A stretch of DNA of 64,000 nucleotides from positions 3,720,001 to 3,784,000 of the forward strand of contig NZ_CP035704.1 in assembly GCF_004168365.1 (NCBI RefSeq), written 5' to 3'. Source of the stretch: Pseudolysobacter antarcticus. GTDB taxonomy: Bacteria; Pseudomonadota; Gammaproteobacteria; Xanthomonadales; Rhodanobacteraceae. This document shows, in pieces, positions 54,075 through 62,689 of the stretch. Every line of letters starts with the position of its first letter. Position 1 is the first letter of the stretch. The notes beneath the pieces were generated by a model. The model was not told the origin of the DNA and made no database searches. It worked only from the letters and a program-made list of their open reading frames with translations. The translations under genes and the position numbers were made by a program.

Positions 54075-56012
54075 ATGCCTATCGGATTTCTGCGTCACGC
54101 TCTTTGCGCGCTCGCGCTAACTGCAACTTTCGCTACCGCCGCCGCGCCAGCAAACACTCCACCGCTGGCACCGGATATTCCGAAAAAATTTGAGGTTCCG
54201 ACCGACAACGCGGATTTCAGCAAACGCGAAGTGATGATCACGATGCGCGATGGAATCAAGCTGCATACCGTGATCGTCGTGCCGAAAAATGCGCACCACG
54301 CGCCGATCATTTTCACGCGCACGCCGTACAACGCGAGCAAGCGCGCCGAACGCAATATCAGCCCGAGCATGCTCGCGACTTTGCCGATGGGCGATGAGGT
54401 TTTTGTCAGCGACGGCTATATCCGCGTGTTCCAGGATATCCGCGGCAAATATGGCTCGGAAGGCGATTACGTGATGACGCGGCCGCTGCGCGGGCCGCTG
54501 AATTCGAGCAAGGTCGATCACTCAACCGACGCCTACGATTCGATCGACTGGCTCGTGAAAAACGTGCCCGAAAGCAACGGCAAGGTCGGCATGATCGGCT
54601 CGTCGTACGAAGGCTTCACGGTGCTCATGGCGCTGGTCAATCCACATCCCGCGCTCAAGGTGGCCGTGCCGATGAGCCCGATGGTGGATGGCTGGAAAGG
54701 CGACGACTGGTTCCACAACGGCGCATTTCGCCAGACCAATTTCGACTACATCTACAGCCAGACCATCGCGAAAGGCGAAGGCAAACATGTCGCGCGCGGC
54801 GGCTTTGACGACTACAGCAATTTTCTGCGCGCGGGCTCGGCTGGCGACTACGCAAAACGCTTCGGTTTCGATCAATTGCCGTACTGGAAAAAACTTTCCG
54901 AACATCCGGCCTACGATGCCTACTGGCAAGGTCAGGCGCTCGATCCAGTGATCGCCGCGCAACCGCTGACCGTGCCGCGCATGATCGTCGCCAGCTTGTG
55001 GGATCAGGAAGACATGTACGGCGCGCTCGCAACGTATGCAGCGACCGAACCGAAGGACATCAACAACGACAAGAATTATCTCGTGCTCGGCCCGTGGCGC
55101 CACAGCGGCGTGAACTACGACGGTAGCGTGCTCGGGCCGCTCAAGTTCGATGGCGATACCGCGTTGCAATTTCGCCGCGACGTGATGAAGCCGTTTCTCG
55201 ATACGTATCTGAAAGACGGCGCGGTAAAAGCCGATACGCCGCCGGTGTTCGTCTACCAGACCGGGATCAATCGCTGGCAGCGCCTGTCGCACTGGCCGCT
55301 GGCCTGCAAAAAAGATTGCACGGCGATATCAAAACCGCTGTATCTGCAGGCCGGATTGCATCTTGGTTTTGATGCGCCGAAAACGGCTGCAGAAACTGCA
55401 ACATTCGACGAATATGTCTCCGATCCGGCCAAGCCGGTGCCGTACCTGCCGCGCCCGGTGCATTTCGAGGATGGCGACGCGTGGAAACGCTGGCTGGTCA
55501 CCGATCAGCGCTTCGTCGATGGTCGCCCCGATGTACTCAGTTATACCTCCGCAGTGCTGACGACCGCGGTAAGAATTGCCGGCGCGCCGACGGTGAATTT
55601 GTTCGCCTCGACCAGCGGCACCGACAGCGACTGGGTGGTGAAGCTCATCGATGTTTATCCCGATGAAATAGCCTCGCAGGCGGAGCTGGGTGGTAACGAA
55701 GTTGGTATCGCGATGGATATTTTCCGCGGCCGTTATCGCGACAGCCTGGAGCATCCGCACGCCATCGAGGTGAACAAAGTGGAAAAGTATATTTTTTCAC
55801 TGCCAAACACGAATCACGTATTCCTGCCGGGCCATCGCATCATGGTGCAAATCCAGTCGAGCTGGTTCCCGCTGTACGACCGCAATCCGCAGACCTATGT
55901 CGAGAATATTTTCTTCGCCAAGCCGGATGATTATCGAAAGGCGACGCAGCGGGTTTATCACGATGCGGCAACGGCGAGTTTTATTGATTTGCCATTGGTG
56001 CCGAATGAATGA
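54075..56012 (+). CDS. secreted CocE/NonD-type alpha/beta hydrolase (X-Pro dipeptidyl-peptidase-like)
   Basis: 645 residues from ATG 54075, which opens a signal peptide (MPIGFLRHALCALALTATFA, cleavage near ATAAA). Alpha/beta hydrolase core: nucleophile Ser in GMIGSSYEGFTVL, Asp in ASLWDQEDMY, His in GPWRHSGVNY; C-terminal jelly-roll domain of the PepX_C type (LFASTSGTDSDWVVKLIDVYP). The family includes cocaine esterase, glutaryl-7-ACA acylases and X-Pro peptidases; the exact substrate is not readable. Periplasmic or extracellular. No close operon partner. Confidence 0.9.
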   Translation: MPIGFLRHALCALALTATFATAAAPANTPPLAPDIPKKFEVPTDNADFSKREVMITMRDGIKLHTVIVVPKNAHHAPIIFTRTPYNASKRAERNISPSMLATLPMGDEVFVSDGYIRVFQDIRGKYGSEGDYVMTRPLRGPLNSSKVDHSTDAYDSIDWLVKNVPESNGKVGMIGSSYEGFTVLMALVNPHPALKVAVPMSPMVDGWKGDDWFHNGAFRQTNFDYIYSQTIAKGEGKHVARGGFDDYSNFLRAGSAGDYAKRFGFDQLPYWKKLSEHPAYDAYWQGQALDPVIAAQPLTVPRMIVASLWDQEDMYGALATYAATEPKDINNDKNYLVLGPWRHSGVNYDGSVLGPLKFDGDTALQFRRDVMKPFLDTYLKDGAVKADTPPVFVYQTGINRWQRLSHWPLACKKDCTAISKPLYLQAGLHLGFDAPKTAAETATFDEYVSDPAKPVPYLPRPVHFEDGDAWKRWLVTDQRFVDGRPDVLSYTSAVLTTAVRIAGAPTVNLFASTSGTDSDWVVKLIDVYPDEIASQAELGGNEVGIAMDIFRGRYRDSLEHPHAIEVNKVEKYIFSLPNTNHVFLPGHRIMVQIQSSWFPLYDRNPQTYVENIFFAKPDDYRKATQRVYHDAATASFIDLPLVPNE

Positions 56013-56176
56013 GTTGTGGTGTTTCTACTACAAACAGTTTCTTCAACGATCCGCCAGAGGAATGAACTCAAGATACGGATTAGAAGTCTACTTGGACAGC
56101 TTAGCCCACGCTGATGAGCAGGAAAATACGAAGAACTGATCCGACGAAACTGCCTGCCTAGGCCGGAAAAAAAGCC

Positions 56177-57226
56177 ATGTCGAAATCGAAACTGAAGGCG
56201 CCTCGGAAGCAACATCCTCAAGCTCCGAAAAAGCCCGCTCAAGCGCTTCAAGCAATCAGAATTGCCTGGCGCCGTATCGTAATCATCGAATCGAAAGAGC
56301 CATTTGACCACCACAATGGCGAAGAGCTGCGTCGGAAATTTCAAGCCGCATGGGCATCAGTCGGTCTTTCGCTTACTTACTATTCGGTTGGGTGCATCCG
56401 CGAATTCCAAGACGCGCTAGAGACCGAGGCAGCGAGATCGATCACTGAAGGGGCACCTCTGCTGCATATTGAAGCTCACGGCATGCCGGATGGGATCGAA
56501 ACTGCGGACGGCGGCAATTTCAGTTGGCACCTAATCAAGAAGCCGCTGTCACTTCTCAATCAGCAAGGCGCAGGCCATCTAGTTGTCATCCTTGGCGCTT
56601 GCGATGGTGTGCAGCTATACGAAGCACTCATTGGTGGAGGGCATACTCCGTTTGCCGCTTATATCGGCGTGGTCGGGAAGATTAATTCCCGGATCCTCCT
56701 TGATGCATGGGAAAATTTCTACGCGACTCTTCTATCTACGAAGAGTCTCAATTCCGCCGCGGTGGCGGCGAACCGAGTCCTAAAAACGTCGTTTCAACCG
56801 ATGCTGGAAATAGTCACAGCAGCGGAGATTTTTCTACGTGCCACCGACAACGTGCTTGAGCTTGAGTTCAATCGCACCGTGTTGCGTCGTCGCGCGTTTA
56901 AGATGCTTAAAGAAGTAAATCGAAATCACTTCTTGGACCCGAAAAGATGGCGTCTGATTGGCCGAACGGAAGCGTTAAAGCGCCTCCTCGATGCGCGCGA
57001 GAACGACGTGAAGTCAATAGTCGGCAAATGCCTCGGGGTAGAGAAACCCGGCTCACCGTTGGCGGATACATTCACAAACCATTTCTCTCTAGCCGCACAC
57101 CAATGTCGCTTACCGAACGGAAAGTCCCTGCGTCGCGCACACGTCAAGCGCTGGCGCAATCAACGGGGGAACCGCACAAACGGGCAATCGTTTGCAATTA
57201 TTCCCGAAGAGATCGGAATGGGTTAA
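56177..57226 (+). CDS. caspase/CHAT-like putative cysteine protease, probably acquired
   Basis: 349 residues. Basic N-terminus, then an alpha/beta core with the caspase-fold dyad pattern: His101 in LLHIEAHGMPDG and Cys142 in LVVILGACDGVQL, each at the end of a hydrophobic strand. The remainder (AFAAY-like strand, helical region to about 290, basic C-terminus) is not recognised. Base composition is unlike the neighbours: two sampled 60-nt stretches hold 28/60 G+C, against 44/60 in one from the gene upstream. No TPR, STAND or other partner gene is adjacent. The dyad is visible; protease activity and any defence or cell-death role are inference. Confidence 0.7.
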   Translation: MSKSKLKAPRKQHPQAPKKPAQALQAIRIAWRRIVIIESKEPFDHHNGEELRRKFQAAWASVGLSLTYYSVGCIREFQDALETEAARSITEGAPLLHIEAHGMPDGIETADGGNFSWHLIKKPLSLLNQQGAGHLVVILGACDGVQLYEALIGGGHTPFAAYIGVVGKINSRILLDAWENFYATLLSTKSLNSAAVAANRVLKTSFQPMLEIVTAAEIFLRATDNVLELEFNRTVLRRRAFKMLKEVNRNHFLDPKRWRLIGRTEALKRLLDARENDVKSIVGKCLGVEKPGSPLADTFTNHFSLAAHQCRLPNGKSLRRAHVKRWRNQRGNRTNGQSFAIIPEEIGMG

Positions 57227-57343
57227 ATAACCGATCAACAGTTACGCGTGATTACAGGACGGGCTACTCATCGACGATCAGTTACGAATCTGCAATCCAT
57301 TCGTGATCGCACCCCGACCCGTGCGTAAATCGCGCCACGCGAC

Positions 57344-60300
57344 CTAGTTCGCCGTTGCTTGCGCCAGCGCATCGGCCAATTGCGCACCACTAATCGGCTT
57401 GCGCAAAAATCCATCCATGCCGGCGGCACGTGTCCGTTGCTCTTCATCGCCACCGGAACGTGCGGTGATCGCGATCACAAACAAACGCGGTGTGTTGTTG
57501 TTGCGCTCGCGTTCGCGCAGCAGACGCGCGAACTGGAAACCGTCGATGCCGGGCAGATCGAGGTCGAGCAACACCCGATCGATTTCACCGCGTTCGAGTT
57601 CGGCCAACGCCGCCAGTCCGTGCGGCGCGTGGCGCACGTTGTGACCTTGCGCTTCGAGCAGGCCGACGATCACACGTGCGATCGTGGCGTCGTCCTCGAC
57701 CAGCAGAATCCGCAAACTTGCCGTGGGCTTTATCAACGTTTCTGCAGTAACGATGTTGCCATTCATCGGCTGGATAACGGCATCTGCATTTTCGGCAGAA
57801 ACTTCCGGCAGCGGCAGGCAGACGTTGAAGGTCGTGCCCACACCGAGCGTGCTTTCGACATCGATCGTGCCGCGCATGACCTCGACCAGCTCGCGACAAA
57901 TTGCGAGTCCCAGTCCGCTGCCGCCGTAACGTTGCGTGATGCCACCGTCGGCCTGCTCGAAACGCTGGAACAGACGTTCGCGCAATTCGGTGCTCATGCC
58001 CGGCCCGGTGTCGTGCACGCTCAGCAATACGCTGCCGTCCGCGGCGCGCGTGAGGGCAATGCCGACGCTACCGTGCTCGCAGAATTTCAAGGCGTTGTTG
58101 CACAGATTCAGCAAAATCTGTTTCACGCGCAGCACATCGCCAGCGACAAATATCGCCGCATCTGATGCGACGCGAACATCGAATCCCAGATTTTTCTGCA
58201 GCGCCAGCGGTTGCTCCAGCGCATGCACTTCGCGCAATAGCCCGGGCAGATCGAACGGCTTCGATTCGAGCTCAAGCTTGCCGGCTTCGATGCGCGCGAG
58301 ATCAAGCGCATCGTTGACCAGACGCAACATCAGGCTGCCCGATTGCGCGATGGTTTCGGCGTAACCGCGTTGACGTGCATCAAGCGGTGTGCGCAATAAA
58401 AGTTCGGTCATGCCGAGCACACCGGTCATCGGCGTGCGAATTTCGTGACCCATGTTGGCGAGAAAACCAGACTTCGCCGCACTCGCCTGCTCGGCCCAAT
58501 GGCGTTGCTGTTCGGCCAGCGCAAATTGATGCCGCCGATGCACGCGTTTCCGATAACTGAGGAACATCGCGAGCAGAAACAAACTGCCGATCAACGCATA
58601 AAACGCGTAAGCAAAAGGCGTCAGCCACGGCGCACGTTTGACTTCGATCCGCAGCGGTATCGAACTCGCACTCCATACGCCATCGGCATTCGCGGCACGG
58701 GTCTGCAACTGGTATTTTCCGGCCGGCAGCTGACCGAATTCGCGTACGCCGCGACTGCCGTTATCGACCCACGCGGGATCGTATCCGGCCAACTGGAATT
58801 GATAACGATTGCCCGCCGGATTGGCGAACGACAACGCGTGCGCTTCGACGCGCAGATCGCGATCGTTCCAATTCAGCTCGATCTTCGCATCGGTCGCCGG
58901 CAACGCCAGTCGCTGCGCATCGCGACTGATGCTGATATCGCCCAACACCAGCGGCGGCGCGATCGGATTGGTGCCGAATTTCGCCGGATCGAACGCGACA
59001 ATTCCGGCCAGATTCGCAGCGAACAAAATGCCCTGCGGCGTGCGCACGAACGCGCCGTCGGCGAATTCGGTGCTGATCAGGCCATCACGAATATCGAACT
59101 GGCGAATCGCGCGCGATTGCGGATCGATGCGAAATAATCCGCGCGCACTGCTCACCCAAAGTTGTCCGGCGGCATCGATCACCATGCCGCCGGCTTCGAC
59201 CGCTGGCCAGCCGTCTGCGGCGTCGATTCGTCCGATTGATTTCAAGCCGTTCGCATCGATCTGAAAATGTTCGAGTGTGCCAAATGTGTGCAGCCACAAC
59301 GTGCCGTCGGCGGCAAAACTCAGTGCGTGCACTCTTTGCGAAGGCGCGCCTTTCGGCGTGACAAAATGCTGGCTGGCGCTATCGAAAAACTGCAGACCTT
59401 CGGCATGCGCGAGCCAGAGTTTTGCCTGCGCATCACAACGCAGCGCTGTGATATCAACACTCGCCAATCCGCTCGCACCGGCAATAAAACGCGTGATCGC
59501 GTGCGTTTTTGCATCGATGCGATGCAACGCGCCGCCGCGTGCGCTGGCCCAGATCGTCTGCTCGGGACACGCCAGCAAGATGTTGAAAACGCCGGGCATC
59601 AGCGCATCGTCGCGCTTGGCATCCAGCGGCAAAACCTGCAGCGTATTTTTGTCGAGATCAAAAATACCGAGGCCGGCGCGATGCCCGATCCAAAGCTGGT
59701 GTTGCTGATCCGCCAGTACCGACAGCGGCCGCAAATCCTTGACTGGCAAACGCTCCGACACATGCTCGACCTTGCCATCCTGCGCATCGAGGCGATCAAC
59801 GCCGCCGTTCACGCTGACCGTCCACACGCCGTGCTGCGCATCGGTGCCGAGCCCGACAAAGTTATTGCCGCTGAGGCTGTGCGCACTGCTCGGATCGGCA
59901 CGAAACATGGTGAAGTTGCGCCACTGCGGCGGCAGGTGCGCGAGGCCGCCATCGGTCAGCGCAAACCACAATCCGTTTTCGTGATCGCGCAGCATGTCGA
60001 ACACACGATTGCCGGGCAGACTGCCGGCCAGCGCGGGATTCGGCGCGTACGTGGCGAGCGTGCCATCGGCCTGCAGCCGACTCAGGCCAAGTTTGGTGCC
60101 GATCCACAGATCGCCTTGCGCATCGCGCTGCGTGGCAAATATAGACAGGCTCGGCAAGGTCGCGCCCAACGCCTGCCGTGCATGCAGATCGGCGTCGATG
60201 CGCCATACGCCCTGATCGCTGCCGAGCAGCACACTATCGTCTTTTTCCGCGCTGATGCTGCGCGCTTGCAACGCCGCTGTCGGCGCAAAATCGACATGCC

Positions 60301-60997
60301 GAATCGTGCCGTCGCGCTCGCGCAAATCAACCCCTTTGTCGGTGCCGATCCACAAACGTCCGCGCGCATCGAAATACAAACTCAGCACGGTATCGGATGA
60401 CAAACTTCTGGCATCGGCATCGTTATGATGCAGATGGGCGAACCGGCCATCCGCAAGTTGATGATCGAGGCCGGTGCTCGCCGTGCCGAACCACATCGTG
60501 TCGTCGCCGCTGTCTTGTGCGATTGCCCAGACATCGTTATCTGCCAAGCTGTTGGCATCGACCGCATCGTGGTGAAAATGGCGGAAGCCGTCGCGCGGAA
60601 GATCCAGCAGATTCAAACCGACATCATCGGCGCTGAGCCAGACCCGATTCGTACGATCCACATACAACGCCGAGACGCTATTGCCGGATAGTGATTGCGG
60701 CTTCGCCGGATCGTGTCGCCAGACGCGAAATCCGCTGCCGTCGTAACGCGCTAATCCATCATGCGTACCGACCCAGAGAAAACCGTCGCGATCCTCTGCA
60801 AGTTTGCTGGTGCGTGTCGCCGGCAAGCCGTCTTCGACACCGAACTTGCGGAACAGCGGCGTGCTGAACAAGCTGTCGGCGGCGAACGCATTGCCGATGC
60901 CGATCACGCCTAGCAGCGCTGCAAAAAAAATGCGCGCGCGTCGATTGAGTTTGATCGAATCGATCGTGCCGTATCGAGCGTATTTATCCGTAGTCAC
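57344..60997 (-). CDS. hybrid two-component sensor with periplasmic propeller (Reg_prop/Y_Y_Y)
   Basis: 1217 residues from GTG 60997 (GGGGAGA upstream); frame open to 61024. N-terminal membrane/signal segment (about 22-40), about a dozen Reg_prop propeller repeats (DGFLWVGTHDGLARYDG is one), a Y_Y_Y domain (LAGYDPAWVDNGSRGVREF), a membrane helix (FAYAFYALIGSLFLLAMFL), HisKA with NMGHEIRTPMTGVLGM, HATPase (NLCNNALKFCEHG, GSGLGLAICREL) and a C-terminal receiver with VLLDLDLPGIDGFQ. One-component-style hybrid; no DNA-binding domain, so it must signal to another regulator. Similar proteins often sense polysaccharides. Confidence 0.94.
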   Translation of the reverse strand: MTTDKYARYGTIDSIKLNRRARIFFAALLGVIGIGNAFAADSLFSTPLFRKFGVEDGLPATRTSKLAEDRDGFLWVGTHDGLARYDGSGFRVWRHDPAKPQSLSGNSVSALYVDRTNRVWLSADDVGLNLLDLPRDGFRHFHHDAVDANSLADNDVWAIAQDSGDDTMWFGTASTGLDHQLADGRFAHLHHNDADARSLSSDTVLSLYFDARGRLWIGTDKGVDLRERDGTIRHVDFAPTAALQARSISAEKDDSVLLGSDQGVWRIDADLHARQALGATLPSLSIFATQRDAQGDLWIGTKLGLSRLQADGTLATYAPNPALAGSLPGNRVFDMLRDHENGLWFALTDGGLAHLPPQWRNFTMFRADPSSAHSLSGNNFVGLGTDAQHGVWTVSVNGGVDRLDAQDGKVEHVSERLPVKDLRPLSVLADQQHQLWIGHRAGLGIFDLDKNTLQVLPLDAKRDDALMPGVFNILLACPEQTIWASARGGALHRIDAKTHAITRFIAGASGLASVDITALRCDAQAKLWLAHAEGLQFFDSASQHFVTPKGAPSQRVHALSFAADGTLWLHTFGTLEHFQIDANGLKSIGRIDAADGWPAVEAGGMVIDAAGQLWVSSARGLFRIDPQSRAIRQFDIRDGLISTEFADGAFVRTPQGILFAANLAGIVAFDPAKFGTNPIAPPLVLGDISISRDAQRLALPATDAKIELNWNDRDLRVEAHALSFANPAGNRYQFQLAGYDPAWVDNGSRGVREFGQLPAGKYQLQTRAANADGVWSASSIPLRIEVKRAPWLTPFAYAFYALIGSLFLLAMFLSYRKRVHRRHQFALAEQQRHWAEQASAAKSGFLANMGHEIRTPMTGVLGMTELLLRTPLDARQRGYAETIAQSGSLMLRLVNDALDLARIEAGKLELESKPFDLPGLLREVHALEQPLALQKNLGFDVRVASDAAIFVAGDVLRVKQILLNLCNNALKFCEHGSVGIALTRAADGSVLLSVHDTGPGMSTELRERLFQRFEQADGGITQRYGGSGLGLAICRELVEVMRGTIDVESTLGVGTTFNVCLPLPEVSAENADAVIQPMNGNIVTAETLIKPTASLRILLVEDDATIARVIVGLLEAQGHNVRHAPHGLAALAELERGEIDRVLLDLDLPGIDGFQFARLLRERERNNNTPRLFVIAITARSGGDEEQRTRAAGMDGFLRKPISGAQLADALAQATAN

Positions 60998-61090
60998 CCG
61001 ATTCTCCCCGGAAGCTTCGTGCACACGTTACGCCATGCCGGCGATGGCGTGAAGTCGGCGCGCGGCTACTGCGCGTTGTGCGGATTTGCG

Positions 61091-61096
61091 TAGAAT
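61091..61096 (+). promoter_or_regulatory. candidate -10 element (TAGAAT), leaderless GTPase gene
   Basis: TAGAAT ends 6 nt before the ATG of the DUF697-type GTPase gene. No Shine-Dalgarno sequence and no convincing -35. Confidence 0.4.
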
Positions 61097-61102
61097 GCCG
61101 CC

Positions 61103-62587
61103 ATGCCTTCAACCAACCGCCGCGTGCGCCTGCTCACTCTCGCTATTGTCGCCCTGCTGCTGGCCGCATTGTTGTGGATGCTGCTCGGCGCGCTGCGCAG
61201 CGCGGTGGCGTTGTGGCACGAACTCAGCGACCTGCCAACCTGGCTGAGTGTGAGCCTGGGATTGCTGGTCGCGGCTGTCGCCGGCGGCGGCATCTGGCTC
61301 GGCTGGCGCGTGCTGCATCCGCGCGCGCGCAAACAGAAGCCGGTGGTCGCGCCGACCCGGCCCGAAATCGACGAGCGCATCGCGCGCCTCGAACAACAGC
61401 GCGCTGATACCAGCCAGCTCGAAGCCGAGTTGCGCGAGCTCGACAAACGCCGTCACGAAGGCGATGTGTATGTCGCGGTATTCGGCGAAATCAGCGCCGG
61501 AAAAAGCAGCGTGATTCGTGCGCTTGCACCCGGCGCACAAGCGCAAGTCGATGTGCTCGGCGGCACCACGCGTGCGGTCGAACATTATCGCAGCACGCTG
61601 AAAAATGGTCGCGAGGTGGTGTTGTCGGATGTGCCCGGCACACGCGAAGCGGACGCCGCAGCACGCGAAGCACTCGCGCGTGATGAGGCCTTGCGCGCGC
61701 ATCTGGTGTTGTACATTTGCGCGGGCGATCTGACGCGCGAGCAGGATGCCGAACTGCGCTGGCTGGACGGCTTCGGCAAGCCATTGATTCTGGCATTGAA
61801 CAAAATCGATCAACTCGGCGAACACGATGCGAGCGCGCTGGATTCCGCGTTGCGCACACGCTATTGCGACGTGGTCGACGCGCAGGTTCTGGTCAGCGCC
61901 GGTGGTAGCGAGCAGGTCGAAAAAGTCCATGCCGACGGCAGCAAGGAATCGCACTCACGCGCGCGGCCCGTGCAAATTGATGCGCTGCTCGCCGCGATCA
62001 CACGCCTCAGCGCACGCGGCGCCGAAGCGCTAGAACCGGCGCGCGAAACCGCGGTGCTCGGCGCGCTGTCGCAACGCGCCGGCGAACTCGAAACCAGCAC
62101 ACGCGCAACACAGGCGCAAACGCTGATCACGAGTTACACGCGCCGCGCGATTGTCGGCGCGATGGCCGCGGTCGCGCCGGGTAGTGATCTCGTGATCCAG
62201 GGCACCCTCGCGACCGCGCTGATTCGCGAACTCGCACGCACCTACGATGTGGCGATTCGCGAAATCGATATCGATGCATTTCTCAAACAGGCCAGCTTGA
62301 GTCTGCGCGCGAGCACCGCGATCGTGCTGGCGATTGCCGGCAACGCGATGAAAGCGTTTCCCGGCCTCGGTACGCTCGGCGGCGGTGTTGTGCATGCGAT
62401 TGCCTACGGTCTGATTTTCGACAGTCTCGGCCGTGCCGTCGCGACCACGCTGGCCGAGCAGCAGCAGTTTGATCAGGTCCATGCATCGGCGACGCTGAAA
62501 AAATTATTGGCGCAGACCAGTGGCGAACGCATGCGCGAAATTGCCGCGCTGGCATTACGCGCACATCAGGAATACGACCTGAAATAG
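61103..62587 (+). CDS. membrane-associated GTPase with DUF697-like C-terminus
   Basis: 494 residues. Two N-terminal membrane helices (about 8-30 and 50-70), a coiled-coil linker, then a GTPase domain: P-loop VFGEISAGKSSVIRAL, G3 in LSDVPGTREAD, G4 LALNKIDQLG. The C-terminal 150 residues contain a hydrophobic DUF697-like region (IVGAMAAVAPGSDLVIQGT, GNAMKAFPGLGTLGGGVVHAI). Probably an inner-membrane-associated regulator; the family is poorly characterised. Divergent from the propeller kinase. Confidence 0.88.
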   Translation: MPSTNRRVRLLTLAIVALLLAALLWMLLGALRSAVALWHELSDLPTWLSVSLGLLVAAVAGGGIWLGWRVLHPRARKQKPVVAPTRPEIDERIARLEQQRADTSQLEAELRELDKRRHEGDVYVAVFGEISAGKSSVIRALAPGAQAQVDVLGGTTRAVEHYRSTLKNGREVVLSDVPGTREADAAAREALARDEALRAHLVLYICAGDLTREQDAELRWLDGFGKPLILALNKIDQLGEHDASALDSALRTRYCDVVDAQVLVSAGGSEQVEKVHADGSKESHSRARPVQIDALLAAITRLSARGAEALEPARETAVLGALSQRAGELETSTRATQAQTLITSYTRRAIVGAMAAVAPGSDLVIQGTLATALIRELARTYDVAIREIDIDAFLKQASLSLRASTAIVLAIAGNAMKAFPGLGTLGGGVVHAIAYGLIFDSLGRAVATTLAEQQQFDQVHASATLKKLLAQTSGERMREIAALALRAHQEYDLK

Positions 62588-62689
62588 TCCGATCGCTGCG
62601 CGTTTTGCAGTGATGTCCGATTTGCGGCGGAAATTCCGTATCCCGATACAAGCCGGTCATTTCGCCGGCATTGTTCAGGGAGAACCGCC

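Noticed and set aside
57232-57286. Imperfect direct repeat CGATCA(ACA)GTTACG downstream of the caspase-like gene
   Set aside because: Too short and only near one end of the gene; no matching copy was noticed on the other side, so not called an attachment site.
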